DNA of 64,000 nt from Leptidea sinapis (taxonomy: Eukaryota > Arthropoda > Insecta > Lepidoptera > Pieridae), in the NCBI RefSeq assembly GCF_905404315.1, contig NC_066288.1, positions 434,001 to 498,000 of the forward strand, given 5' to 3'. Positions within the stretch are counted from its first letter, which is position 1, and the number at the start of each line of letters is the position of its first letter. Under the pieces are notes generated by a model, which was given only the letters and a program-made list of their open reading frames with translations, made no database searches and was not told where the DNA came from. The translations under genes and the position numbers were made by a program. This document shows, piece after piece, positions 44,927 through 56,119 of this stretch.

Positions 44927-45550
44927 ATGCTACATTTTACCAGAGAAATACCACCATCACAGCCATCACCGCGAGATTCGGACACGCGTGGTGACGAGCA
45001 TATCGCCGTGCGTAACAATGTTGCACTATGTGCGAGAAGTCATACATCCCGCGCTCAGAATACAAACACCGCTGTATTATTACCAACCGCTCAAGTTATT
45101 GTTTACGATATTAATAATAAACCGCAAGTCATTAGAATACTTTTAGACTCCGGATCGCAATGTTAGTTCATCACGCAGGAATGTTGCAATCGCCTAGGAT
45201 ATCAACCGCTAAGCACCGAACGTATTGTTGTGAAAGGATTCGGTGGCGAACAAAAAATAATTAACAATTCGCTTATTAATTTAAAGTTTTATTCCCGCTT
45301 TGACAACAACATTTATTTTGATTTTTCACCGCTCGTTGTTGATCAGATTACCGATCTCTTACCTACCGCTGCGATAGACCAGTCCGTGTTATCACGCTTA
45401 TCGCAATTACCGCTGGCTGACGAGTCCTTCGGAGTACCTAATAAAATTGACGCCTTAATAGGTGCTTCTATATACCCGCATTTATTTCTCTCTGAAATAA
45501 TATCCGCACCCGTGGCTCACCGGGACCTTCCGTGTTCCGCACGTTGTTAG
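44927..45550 (+). pseudogene. BEL1 aspartic protease region
   Basis: Two in-frame pieces (44,927-45,166 and 45,230-45,550) are separated by a TAG at 45,164-45,166, directly after the catalytic LLDSGSQC. The active-site Asp is in DSGSQ. The following region (IDALIGASIYPHLF) is the linker seen in BEL pol proteins. It ends at a frameshift into the RT frame. Confidence 0.82.
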
Positions 45551-46806
45551 GGTACGTGTTAATGGGTTCCGTACCTACAATATTTACATATCATTCACAA
45601 CATGTTCTGATTTCTTGTGCTGCTCAAGAGCGTGTCGCTATTGACTCCTTAGTCAAGCGATTCTGGGAGCTTGAAGATTCTCCCTCCACGCCGCCCATTC
45701 AACACCCAGAAGATGTTGAATGCGAAATATTTTATAAAGAAACCACGACCCGCGATCCCAGTAGTGGGACATACATAGTTGCCCTTCCGTTCAAAGGGGA
45801 TGTGTACACACTTGGTGACTCTTTCGATATCGCACGTAGGCGCTTCCTGTGTCTCGAAAGAAAATTAGAAGCATCACCGAAATTAAGATTGGCTTATGAT
45901 GATGTTATACGAGAGTACATCGCGAGAAATTACATCGCTCCCGCACCGCGCTATGATGCTCACGATCCGATTTACGTTATTCCGCATTTTGGTGTAGTGC
46001 GTGAAGACAAAATATCCACTCGTTTGCGTATTGTTATGGACGCCTCCACCCCTACTACTGGAAGTAAGCTATCGCTTAATGATATATTACATACAGGGCC
46101 GAAATTGCAAGGCGACTTAATAAAAAATATTTTGAATTTTCGTTTTCATGCCGTTGCTATGACGACAGACTGCCGCCAACAGTTCTTGCAGCTAGGTATG
46201 CGCGAATCTGACCGCCGCTATCAATGTTTTTTATACCGCTTTCATCCTGACGAACCGTTGCAGTTATATTGTGTTCAAAGAGTTTGCTTCAGTTTAGCGT
46301 CGTCCCCGTACCATGCCATGCATACAGTAAGGCAACTCATAGAAGACGACGGAGATAAATACCCGCTCGCGAGTGCTATCGCGCTTTCATCTCAATATAT
46401 GGATGATCACGCATTCTCAGTTCCCACTGAACGAGAAGCAGTCGCTACTGCACATCTTAATGACTTGTTCAAGGGCGCACAGTGGGATCTCGTCAAATGG
46501 AATAGTAACAGTCAAACTGTTTTAAAACATATTCCTGACTCTCATAAAATTCCCTGTGATGTTGAATTTGACAAATCCATGCAACACAAAATATTAGTTA
46601 TTTATATTATATAACACAAATTATTACTATTTTAAGGTTACCGCTCCCGCCGCAAATGAGGAGTGTACTAAGCGTTTTATATTGTCGTCAGTTGCCCTCC
46701 TATGGGATATAATGGGTTTCGTTGCTCCCACCATTGTATACGCCAAGTTATTGATAAAAGAACTTTGGCAGCTCGGGCTCCAATGGGATGATGAACCGCC
46801 TTCTTA
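45532..46806 (+). pseudogene. BEL1 reverse transcriptase
   Basis: The frame 45,532-46,614 carries YREY-like VIREYIARNYI, LRIVMDAST, then TTDCRQQFLQL and the catalytic motif QYMDDHAF. The usual BEL motif is YVDD; here it is YMDD. A frameshift near 46,600 leads to the connection region (LWDIMGFVAPTIVYAKLLIK, ELWQLGLQWDDEPPS) at about 46,675-46,806, where the Tc1-like insertion begins. Confidence 0.85.
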
Positions 46807-46808
46807 TA

Positions 46809-49079
46809 CAGTATGGTCTGTATACCTATGAAATAAATAAAAATATAAGTAATACTAGACCACAGAACTATCGCAAAATTAATTATTTAATTAAAAACTT
46901 TAAATTGAAAAAGTGAAATTTTCAAACAAAATAAATATTCAAATAAATTTACTAAGAATTAGCAGTACTGTACAGAGACGTACATTGACCTCTGGATCAT
47001 CGGCTTCACCTTTGATTTTTATTTGCGACGAAATAAAAATTCTCTATGTTCATTCTAACGAACACTTTTTTATTTCGGTATAACTGAAATGAACTGTAAA
47101 TTCAATATTGTGCATGTTGTATTATATTAAAAATAACTCACCCGTATTCGCAAACGTCAAAGAAAAACTAAATGTCAAATTTACCGTAAAAGCAATAACA
47201 ATTAACAAACTTAAAAACATAATTTACACATGTACACACATACACATATAGTAGTAGAAAGTGTTCATTTCAGCTTGATTCCTTCGAAAGGCAAACACAA
47301 TCTATTTGCAAATTATTATTTACAAATCTATTTGCCCAGAAGACGCGCGATACACTGGTCACTGATTAGTGATGACTGAAGTGGTAAATATTCAAATAAC
47401 GAAAAAAATAAGTCTTTAATAGGGAATACCTCACAATTATAGTTTATCGATACTTTTTTACCATTATTTAGCATCCATTACGAAATATCTACCCAAGGAT
47501 AGGATACGAGTACAATAGGATACCACTATTTTTGTGTTATTCGAACGTTTTTATAATTTTAACAAATTATAAATTTAATGAACTACTAGCAAGTATTTTT
47601 TTACGAAACTTTTTGTTTTGTGAGTTGTGGGTGAAAGGTAAAAGGGTTTTTTGATGTGACAGAGACATGCTGTCGTCCTATGACTACAGTACGATTGGAC
47701 CAGACTCGTTCGGATTAAGTTCCTCACTCGCACAGAATAATGAAAGAATAATAATATGGGTAGGTGTGTTTATTGGGGAGGATATCTGCTGTTAACGTTT
47801 CGGCAATTTCAAGGGTAGGGTGTACTCTCTGGCTGCGAGAAGATTATGAAGACCACGTCCGGTCATGTCTACAGGTCATCTGGAAGGTGACAAGGAAGCC
47901 AAATTGGCTTCAATGAAGCTAGGGGTCATAAATAGATCACGGTAATACTTCAAGCTGACCTAGATTCTAGCGCACTCCAAAAGCGCACGAACACCAGATA
48001 CTGCCTGTATTGTTGTCACCTCTGGTTGGACGCACCCCAGTATCAGCTAGAACCTAATGCCCGCGTGCAACGCATAGCTGCTCTAATTGTCGGGGATCCA
48101 GTGCTCTGTGAACGGCTAGATCATTTGGCGTTGCTGAGAGTTTCCGAACAACTGCTTGACCTGATTCCTGCCGCCAAATTCCACTTTCGCACGACTCGCC
48201 ACAAATTACGATATCATCTCCACCGTCAGGATGTCAGGCGTTCCCTTACAGTGCCTTTCTCAAAGAACTTTCTTTCTTGACATAGATATTTTTAAATCAG
48301 CCTGTACACCTATCTAAAAGCCCGCAATGTTCCTGTGATTCCTTTGGTGTTTTAAGAGAATGAGGGCGGCGGTGATCAATTAACATTAGGTTTCCTGTAC
48401 GCTTAATTGTCCGTTTAATAAAACCTGAGTAACAACAGGTAAGTTGATACGGTTTTTAAAAATTAGATTGCTTTGTATTACATAACATGTAAGACATTAA
48501 AAAACGTTATTGTTTATTTCTCCTTTATTTATAATTATTATCTGTTTACTACTTAAACAAAAAAAAAAATTAATAAATTCATTTTCATTTCATTTCATTA
48601 AATACACTAAGTATTTATTTAAGTTTAAGTAATTTAGTAAGCGAATCGGGTATTATTTCCTTCAAAAGAAGCTATGTATCGATAGGTTGCACCCTACCCT
48701 AAGCCCGCCCGCGTTCATTTACTTTAGGACGGTCCGACACGTTTGAAGTCACCGCGAGAAGCGAACAGGCAACATTGCTTGTGTTCTATCCGACAAACGA
48801 CCAGCGTCTTTGAATTTGAAGCACGCGGGATAACAACATCGCATTTTGATGTGCAAAGATTCAAGTTCATTGAATCATTGAGTGTTGACCCAGTGACCTC
48901 GTGACCGGATTGTACAATGTACAATCAAATCAATACAGCATGTTAATATTCGCTCAAAATTAAAAGTCTACTTTTTGACCTAACTAGTGCACCGATTTTT
49001 TTCATGTTTTGTATATCGTCAGCAAATGTTATAACAAGTATGTGGCTACATTTAATTCATAGAAGTAAAATACATACTG
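46809..49079. mobile_element. Tc1/mariner-like non-autonomous insertion in BEL1 pol
   Basis: 2,271 bp flanked by TA (46,807-46,808 and 49,080-49,081). Ends begin CAGTATG and are inverted repeats with about 24 of 32 positions matching, counting the TA. If it is removed with one TA, the pol frame continues without a shift from the RT connection region into RNase H. No transposase is visible inside; the interior holds a dead B LINE and A+T-rich DNA. Confidence 0.78.
47640..48420 (+). mobile_element. LINE family B copy 4, decayed and internally deleted
   Basis: 47,640-47,740 matches the B leader, 47,760-47,870 the endonuclease start, and 47,880-48,420 the RT C-terminal region and 3' end, including the block near 48,362-48,420. 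The leader thus joins the late RT with most of the element missing. The frame 48,026-48,280 encodes a fragment of the C-terminal region. It is much more diverged than copies 1-3. Confidence 0.75.
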
Positions 49080-49081
49080 TA

Positions 49082-49625
49082 TTATAAAACAGTGGAAACA
49101 ATTCTGTTTAGAGTTGCCGTCTCTTAATGACTTCCGCGTACCGCGACACATTGGTGTATTTATTGCTTGTAAAGTTACACTCTTAGGATTTTCAGACGCT
49201 AGTGAACGGGCTTATGGGTCGGTCATGTTAACGCGTCATCAGGCAACACTGTTCGATTAGTATGTGCTAAATCTAAAGTCAGCCCGACAAAACCCGTCAC
49301 AACTGCACGTTTAGAATCTGCTATGGTTTTAATGGCTAAGTTACTCCGCGCTGTTCTCGACAGTTATTCCAATTATGGTCCGATTGATGTATACGCCTTT
49401 ACCGACTCTAAGGCAGCGTTATATTGGACTAAAAGCTCACCGCATAAATTACAAACATTTGTCGCCAACCGCATTGTTCAGATTACGGAAAACATTCCGG
49501 CTGACAACTTCTATCATGTTTCAGGTATCGAGAATCCTGCTGATGTACTTTCGCGTGGTATTTTACCGCAGAAGCTGGTCACGCATCCTTTATGGCTCCA
49601 TGGGCTTTGCCGCTTAAAGATTTAG
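49082..49625 (+). pseudogene. BEL1 RNase H
   Basis: The frame resumes after the Tc1-like insertion with LPSLNDFRVPRHIGV and the RNase H motif GFSDASERAYGSVML (about 49,180-49,230). A small shift near 49,240 follows. The frame 49,323-49,625 continues with FTDSKAALYWTKSSPHKLQT and ENPADVLSRG. Catalytic Asp residues are present in both blocks. Confidence 0.82.
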
Positions 49626-51197
49626 AGGGACAAATAATTAGTAACGTACCAGATCAAAAGCTTTTAACGCATATGGTGTCTTCACCAATAAAGTATTGCG
49701 AGTTATATGATTTAGCGCTTCGTATTTCATCGTGGCCTAAGTTACTTTGCATTGTGTCGTACGTTTATAGATTTATAAATGTAAAATCACTCCGCAGCGC
49801 TATTACAGCGTCTGTAGACCGCCGCAGAACTGACTCAGTGTCTGCTAGTGAAATGAACTTCGCTCAAAGTAAAATACTCCGCGCTCTGCAAAGCAAATAT
49901 TTTGCAGTAGAATATAATAACATAAAAAATAATAAACCTTGTTCACAAGCTTTTAATCGGCTGAGGCCCTTCATTGCCAACGGTTTAATTCTTGTAGGTG
50001 GTCGACTATCCAATTCCGCTTTAGATTATGCTCATAAGCATCCCATTATATTACCGCGCAGTGATCATACAGTAAGTATGATTATCGACAATCACGTAAA
50101 AAACTTACACGCCGGACCAGAACTACTGATGTCCCTCTTGCGCCAAGAGTTCTGGATCTTGTCCGCACGCCGCATTGTGAGACAGCGCGTCCACATGTGC
50201 AATCCTTGCTTTCGCTTAAAACTGCGCCCCAATTACCCGCTAATGGCAGACTTACCCGATTGTCGAACACGCCAAGTTATTAAGGCATTCACGCATACAG
50301 GCTGCGACTACGCAGGTCCTATCGCTTATACACCGGTACGTCGCCGTGGCGTCCGAAGTGAAAAGGCGTACATTTGCATTTTTACGTGCCTCACTAGTCG
50401 TGCTGTACACGATGAGTTAGCCACAGACCTCAGCACTCCGAGCTTTCCGCAGCGTTGAAGAGGTTTCTTTCTAGGAGGGGTCCGGTACAAACTATGTATA
50501 CAGACAACGCAACAAATTTTAAAGGTAGTAGTTCCTATCTTCGCGAGTTATATGAATTCCTCGATGTAGAGTACCGCCCGAAATTAGAAATAGAGTACAC
50601 GGAGAGTAGAATAACGTGGAAGTTTATATCTCCAAAATCTCCGCACTTCGGAGGTGCCTGGGAAAGCGTTGTAAAAGTAGTAAAATCGCATCTGTTCCGA
50701 GTAATCGGACAACAACTTTTATCATATGAAGAACTCAGTCCTGTCCTCACTCAGATAGAGTGTCTGCTTAACTCGCGACCGCTGACAATACTGAGCTCTG
50801 ACCCCACTTAGCTCTCGACTCTAACGCCAGCTCATTTCTTACATACCGCTCTATTAAACTCTATCCCGCGCCTGAAGTAGAGTCTGACCGAGTCAGCTTA
50901 CTTCATACACATTCTTTATTAGATAATTTGGTTCAGTCGTTCTGGAACCGCTGGAGAATGGAATACCTCCACAGCTTACAAGTTCGGCAGAAGTGGAATA
51001 CTCCTACCGCATCCATAGAGCCAGGGACAGTAGTAATTATAATGAATGATAGTGTTCCTCCTCTATCTTGGCCCCTGGCGCTCATAGAGAAGGTTCATCC
51101 CTCGAAGGACGGCGTCACGCGCGTTTGCACTGTAAGAACCGTCAAGGGAACTTACCTACGTCCGGTCGCTCGTTTGTGTCCTCTGCCTAAACAATAA
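49592..51197 (+). pseudogene. BEL1 integrase with C-terminal domain
   Basis: 49,592-50,458: zinc-binding H-H-C-C (HKHPIIL, LHAGPELLMSLL, HMCNPC) and the first catalytic Asp in HTGCDYAGP. After a frameshift, 50,455-50,811 has the second Asp in TDNATNF and the Glu in GGAWESVVK. A stop at 50,810 and a shift separate the last piece, 50,928-51,197, which is the BEL-type C-terminal domain (PGTVVIIMNDSVPP). All three catalytic residues are present but the frame is broken. Confidence 0.88.
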
Positions 51198-51423
51198 AAT
51201 ATAACCGCGCTTCTATTTTTCTACCGCTAGTTTTTATTTATATTTAGAGTAAGTCTTGTTTATTAATATTTCTTTATTTACGCGAACCGCTTTAGTTTGT
51301 AGCTTGATTAATATTGTACCGTTCCGCCGTGATTCTGTATCCGTATGTGTACTCATGCATCGTGTGTTTCTAGAGTAATAGTTTTTTCTTATCTTATGAA
51401 GGGTTTTATAATGGTGACCCATT

Positions 51424-51438
51424 AAAGGGGGGTGAAAA
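51424..51438 (+). other. BEL1 polypurine tract
   Basis: AAAGGGGGGTGAAAA abuts the 3' LTR at 51,439, the expected plus-strand primer site. Confidence 0.8.
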
Positions 51439-51866
51439 TGGTAACGCCAATTGTCCAAATAACACATAACCTTTTCCTTAACCCCTTACACCTTTATCCT
51501 AGCAACTTAGCCGGTACAAGTTAAGAATAAACCGCGAGCCGCGACATCTATGGTCGTATGGTGTAACACACATTCCGTCAAGTAACCGCATGCGAAAGTT
51601 GAGCTCCCGCAACATTTAAGTATAAATCCAGGAAATCCTCGTATTCCTGTTGATTTGCCGCCGTGAGATCGTAGTGATTTCTTCGTTAAGTGTCCCGCTA
51701 TATATATATTGTGGTTCGCCAACCCACTCAGGCGAATATAGAAGAACCCAGGATCTTGCAGAAGAGGTGAGTACCGGCTATTCCCTTTACTCCAATGATT
51801 CCTGTTCTGTTCACCTGAGTACCCCTTTTATTAATACAGTCCACTTTAATTTCCCTGGCGCAACCA
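51439..51866 (+). repeat. BEL1 3' LTR
   Basis: 428 bp, TG...CA ends, uninterrupted. It serves as the empty-site reference for the J1 insertion in the 5' LTR. Outer flank CCACT. Confidence 0.92.
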
Positions 51867-51969
51867 CCACTAATAATGATCTCTGGATCTACTAAATCGA
51901 TTTTAAAATTTCTCTATTTTTATTATCACCTAATAGTAATCCTTCTTATAATATATACAATATATGGAC

Positions 51970-52004
<35 letters not shown>

Positions 52005-52009
52005 TATAT
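51867..52009. other. unassigned A+T-rich spacer with TA repeats
   Basis: Contains a TA dinucleotide run at about 51,974-52,001. No gene. Confidence 0.6.
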
Positions 52010-52890
52010 TGTGGAACTACATTTTAGGGACGACTGGATGAACAACAAAGTCTCGTGGATGGATGCGAGCCTCTTATGGTTCACTGATGGGTCCAAAATG
52101 GAAAATGAAGTTGGCTGTGGAGTCTATGGAGAACGCCCCAGGTTAAATCCAGCACAAACCTGGGAATTTTGCCTCCATATTTCAAGCAGAGCAATATCCA
52201 AAAAGGCTACTTTAACCAAAACATATACATTCACTCTGATAGCCAGGCAGCATTGTTGGCTTTAGACGATAACTTGACGGCGACAAAGTTAGTCAATAAT
52301 TGCATTGAATTCCTGAACTCATTAGGCATGAAGAACAGAGTGATTCTCAGGTGGGTCCCAGGGCATTCCGGAATCATAGGCAATGAAATGGCCGATGAGC
52401 TTGCAAGAGCTGGAGCTAAAGCAGTCCAATGTGGTCTGGAACCTGTTTCTGGACAGCCTAATCAGCCTAATCAGCGCCATCCGACACACCCTGAGAAACC
52501 AATGTCAACAAGAAGCACTTAAACGCTGGAACAAGTCTACAGGTTTAAACCAGTCCAAAGCACTGATAACGGCATTTAACCGTAGATACGCGAATAAAGC
52601 TTTATCATTGAACAGGAAAAATCTATGCATACTTACCAGGATACTTACTGCGCACTGTCACCTACACAAGCTCCTAAGTGTGGTCGGAATTAAAAACAAT
52701 AAAACTTGCAGATTTGTCCTTGTGGCTGATGAAACAACTGTTCATCTACTCTGCGATTGCGACCCACTAATGTATAATACTTAACATAATCCTTGGTGCT
52801 TTCAGGTGTTCTTTGTAATACTCGCGTCAAGAAGAAACTGTGGTTCGTAAAGGCAGCACGAATTTACGACGAGCTATAAGTAAAAGTGAC
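52010..52890 (+). pseudogene. I/R1-type LINE RNase H and C-terminal fragment
   Basis: The frame up to 52,265 has the RNase H start WFTDGSKMENEVGCGVYG. After a frameshift the frame 52,169-52,522 has SDSQAALLAL and RWVPGHSGIIGNEMADELAR, with three of the four catalytic acidic residues. The Glu block (normally FQAE) is lost at the shift. A further shift leads to 52,383-52,784, with the post-RNase H region (VHLLCDCDPLM, Cys-rich). An RNase H of this type after RT is typical of I, R1 and LOA LINEs. No RT is present; the copy is 5'-truncated. Confidence 0.78.
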
Positions 52891-53249
52891 GAACACAATA
52901 GTTCAATTTTTTACACGGTGTTACTAGGACTAGCCAAAACGCCACCCTCTTCAAATAATAATAATACCCTTCTTAACACAGAGTAAAAACATATCTTTAC
53001 ACTGTTCTGTGGTTCTTAACGTTTTTTGAAATAAGACTTACGCACACTTGACTTGGAGAGTAAGCTAAAGAAAAGAAAAGAAAAAATAAAGTAAAGTGTG
53101 ATCGGGTGAGGCGAAGGGAAGTTGAGTTATGTTAAGATAATTTATTACAACATTACAACACTCGTTTGGATGATGTAATGGTTACTAGGACTGGCCTTTT
53201 TAATGTTAGCAGTAAGCTTACTGTTTCAGATAAGAGGATTCATATTATG
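52891..53249. other. unassigned DNA, possibly 3' UTR of the RNase H LINE
   Basis: An A-rich run of AAAAG-type units lies at about 53,067-53,090, possibly the end of the preceding LINE. The remainder is unassigned. Confidence 0.45.
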
Positions 53250-54158
53250 TTATTATATAAATGTCAAATATGTAGATGCGAATATTTTATTAAATGGAGA
53301 GGTGGTAAGACCAGTGGAATCTGCTATATTTCTTGGCATTACTCTTGATTCCAAATTGCAGTGGGGCCCCCACATTGAAGGATTGGCGAATAGGCTTATT
53401 TCTGCAGCATATGCGGTTAAGAAAATTAGACGGTTAACTGACATAGATACGGCGAGATTAGTATACTTTAGTTATTTTCATAGTATTATGTCCTATGGTA
53501 TATTGTTATGGGGCAGTGCGGCCGATATTAATACTATCTTTGTGCTGCAGAAGAGGGCTATTCGCGCGATTTATAACCTAAGTCCTAAAGAATCATTAAG
53601 AGAAAAATTTAAAGAAATAAACATTTTGACTGTTGCTTCTCAATACATTTTCGATAATGTTTTGTATGTTCATAAGCACATTGAGGAATTTTCTAGAAAC
53701 TGTGACATTCATAATGTTAACACGAGGAAAAAACATAAACTTGTTATGCCTACTACTCGGTTGGGTCGAGTTAGTAAGTCTTTTGTTGGGCGATGTATAT
53801 GCTTCTACAATATGATCCCAGAAAATGTACAAAACAAATGTGTTACGAAATTTAAAAGAATTGTTAAAAAACGTTTGTGTGGGAAAGGTTATTATAGCAT
53901 AAACGATTTTCTAAATGACACCACGGACTGGGAATAAAGCGAACACCCTCAGGCTCTTTAATTATAAATGTTTATTGTACGATATTACACTGTAATCCAT
54001 ATTTTATATTAAAAAAAAAGCCCGCTGAGTTTCTTGCGCCCATTCTTCTCAGGTCTGAGGCAGTCTCTTTTGAATGGGTGGTAGATTTTGACGTTCAAAA
54101 AGTGATTTTAAATCCTATGTTGAATAAAAATATTTGAATTTGATTTTGAATTTGAATA
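53250..54158 (+). mobile_element. LINE family A copy 4, 3' end
   Basis: 5'-truncated. It holds the C-terminal third of ORF2, a 3' UTR with the shared motif at 54,024-54,053, and a GAATTT-type tail (about 54,130-54,158). It lacks the interruption seen in A2, so it shows the undisturbed SAAYAVKK junction. Confidence 0.88.
53256..53937 (+). pseudogene. LINE A4 ORF2 C-terminal region (intact frame, truncated)
   Basis: The frame opens at 53,203, but LINE sequence starts near 53,256 (NVKYVDANILLNGEV). It runs 220-odd codons to a normal stop with no internal break: FLGITLDSKLQWGPHIEGL, FHSIMSYGILLWG, QKRAIRAIYNLSPKESL, and the C-terminal NDFLNDTTDWE. There are no catalytic motifs. It is the cleanest reference for the A family C-terminus. 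Confidence 0.85.
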
Positions 54159-54280
54159 TGGGTGTAGATAAAGTCTTGTATGCAACTGTTGACAATAAGG
54201 TTTTAAAACTTTGTAAATTTTAAACATTTTTGTAAAAGAAACAGACACGGATGTAGTTCCTTATTATTTACTTTTTAATA

Positions 54281-54655
54281 TATAAGAGGGGGCAAACGGA
54301 CAAGAGGCTCACGGGATGGGGAGTGGTGATGCAACCGCCCATGGACATCCGCAACAACAGGTGTCAAGAGATGCCGCCTTTAACGGTGGGATATTACGTA
54401 TGCTCTTTTCATGAAGGTCCCCAAGTCATACCGCTTTGCGAAAACCGCAGCCGGTAATTGATTCCACAAAGTGGCTGTACAAGGCAAGAAACAACGCGCG
54501 GTTGCGTAATGCCAGACGTCAACGTGATGCGGATGGTACTTTACAATTTGACGTAATGTACGGTGGTGGTATAGGCCGCTGGAATCAACCCGAACAGCTA
54601 CTCTGAGCCGAAGATGCAGGGAGAAAGCGTGCGTGAACATTGCGTACAAACGCTG
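54281..54655 (-). mobile_element. LINE family B' 3' end, copy 2
   Basis: On the minus strand the frame 54,649-54,380 ends with the B'-type block CTATLWNQLPAAVFAKRYDLG. The 3' tip (54,281-54,320) matches 36,212-36,260. It is strongly 5'-truncated. Confidence 0.8.
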
Positions 54656-55740
54656 GAATACGAGAACCAGTTCGTAGAATGTGTTACAAATAATACAATA
54701 AATTCTTTACTGATTTAGATATTATGAAGAGAGGCTTCAATATGGACGTTCGGGTACAGCTCACCGTACATAACTACTAGCTGCTGTCCGCGATGTCGTT
54801 CGCGTGGACGCAATAAGCAGCAAAAATATATGTACATGTCTGCATCTAGAATGACAATATGAAGCTTTCACGTTGTCCCAACGTCTTGTTAAAATTTGCA
54901 AGTGTGAATTAAATTTTTTCAATAGTTCGTCCGCTGCCGTATCGCACCATATTATATAGAATTCGGTTGGTCATCGCCGTAAGTATTAAAAATGTTTGTA
55001 CAAATGATGTACCGGGTAATTCAAAGTTAAGGACGCGTTTACGAATCCGACAAAAATAAGATAATTTTCGGTAGAGTTTGTGATGAAATGAAACTAATTC
55101 TAACAAAACTAAAAATTGCCATAAATAGATTACTTCTTTATCTCCAATTAGCGGGAAATTTTTGCTTTGAAATTTTGATATTTTATGTCGTAAAAACGAT
55201 TATCCGTTAACTCTTCACACAAAATTAACGAAATGGGGCTTCATTCAGGATCAGTTTTCTGCTATTACTTAATAATTTTGTCTCTTAAAAATTACGTAAG
55301 GAATGCAGATATAATATTTTCAAAAACACGGGAAATAAATTAATGAATATGTTATAAATAATCTCAGAAAAAAATATTAATGAATCGTCTAAAATTCATA
55401 TATTTTTCTGAAAAGCATGAGCTTTAAAGTGTGGTATTAAGGGTTATTTTATTTTGTCACTCCGTACGCATTGCACAGAAAGATCTATCGAAACAACGTC
55501 AGTCCGCGCTCGGCCGCCGTCGTGGGTAGACACTGTGTCAGTTGTAAGCAGCAGTTCGTACTCGAAAAGATCGCTGTACGAACATGAATATTTTGTATAA
55601 GCTATACAATACTGTCTTTGATACTTTACATATTTTATAAGCAGTCAGATTTTCTAAAAATTATGTTTCTTATTTTTTTGTAGAATTAGTGGTTTTTAAG
55701 TTCATCTCTAAATATAAGGTCTATATTAAATCGACATCGG
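54656..55740. other. unassigned DNA
   Basis: About 1.1 kb with no recognised TE or gene. Only short chance ORFs. Confidence 0.5.
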
Positions 55741-56100
55741 GTTAAAATCGAAATCCAAGATGGCGCCTATGAAATTTACCAACTTCATGGGTGTCATTTT
55801 CATGGTTTTCGGGGTCAACAATAACGAATATCGGGTCAAAAACCAAATCCAAGATGGCGCCTATGAAATTTACCAACTTCTCTTCATGCGTGTCATGTTC
55901 ATGGTTTTCGGGGTTAAGAATAACGAATATCGGGTCAAAATCGAAATCCAAGATGGCGCCAATGAAATTTCCTAACTTCTCTTCATGGGTGTCATTTTCA
56001 TGGTTTTCGGGGTCAACAATAACGAATATCGGGTCAAAATCCAAATCCATGATGGCGCCTATGAAATATACAAAATTTTCTTCATTAGTGTCATTTACAT
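55741..56100. repeat. 99-bp minisatellite, about 3.6 units
   Basis: Unit landmarks (the CCAAGATGGCGCC-type block) fall at 55,755, 55,849, 55,948 and 56,047, so spacings are 94, 99 and 99 bp. The first unit lacks about 5 bp. Units are very similar, with a few substitutions each. Confidence 0.92.
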
Positions 56101-56119
56101 CGTCAAAATTAGAATTCAT
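55742..56119 (-). CDS. open frame through the minisatellite (repeat protein, status unknown)
   Basis: The 125-codon minus-strand frame starts MNSNFDDVNDTNEENF and then repeats a 33-residue unit three times, beginning NFIGAI and including FDPIFVIVDPENHENDTHEE. 99 bp is a multiple of three, so the frame is kept through the units. The 5-bp deletion in the last unit shifts the frame and the tail (VGKFHRRHLGFRF) is off-register. The unit is acidic with a hydrophobic core. No family was recognised. It may be a non-coding satellite that happens to be open, since plus-strand frames are partly open too. Confidence 0.35.
   Translation of the reverse strand: MNSNFDDVNDTNEENFVYFIGAIMDLDFDPIFVIVDPENHENDTHEEKLGNFIGAILDFDFDPIFVILNPENHEHDTHEEKLVNFIGAILDLVFDPIFVIVDPENHENDTHEVGKFHRRHLGFRF

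Larger units (their letters stand above)
41026..51866 (+). mobile_element. BEL/Pao LTR retrotransposon BEL1 with four nested insertions
   Basis: LTRs at 41,026-42,048 (enlarged by repeat J1) and 51,439-51,866 share ends TGGTAACG...CAACCA. The 5-bp flanks are CTACT (41,021-41,025) and CCACT (51,867-51,871), a one-mismatch target duplication. Internal order is gag, protease, RT, RNase H, integrase. Insertions: J1 in the 5' LTR, a mariner in the leader, a 2.27 kb Tc1/mariner-like element in pol, and a dead B copy inside that. It is clearly older than BEL2. Confidence 0.92.

Noticed and set aside
48724..48924. minus-strand ORF within the Tc1-like insertion as transposase
   Set aside because: 66 codons without a DDE/D or helix-turn-helix pattern.
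46804..49084. TTA duplication (Harbinger-type) at the BEL1 pol insertion
   Set aside because: TTA also flanks the ends, but removing the insert with one TTA leaves pol out of frame, whereas the TA model keeps the frame.
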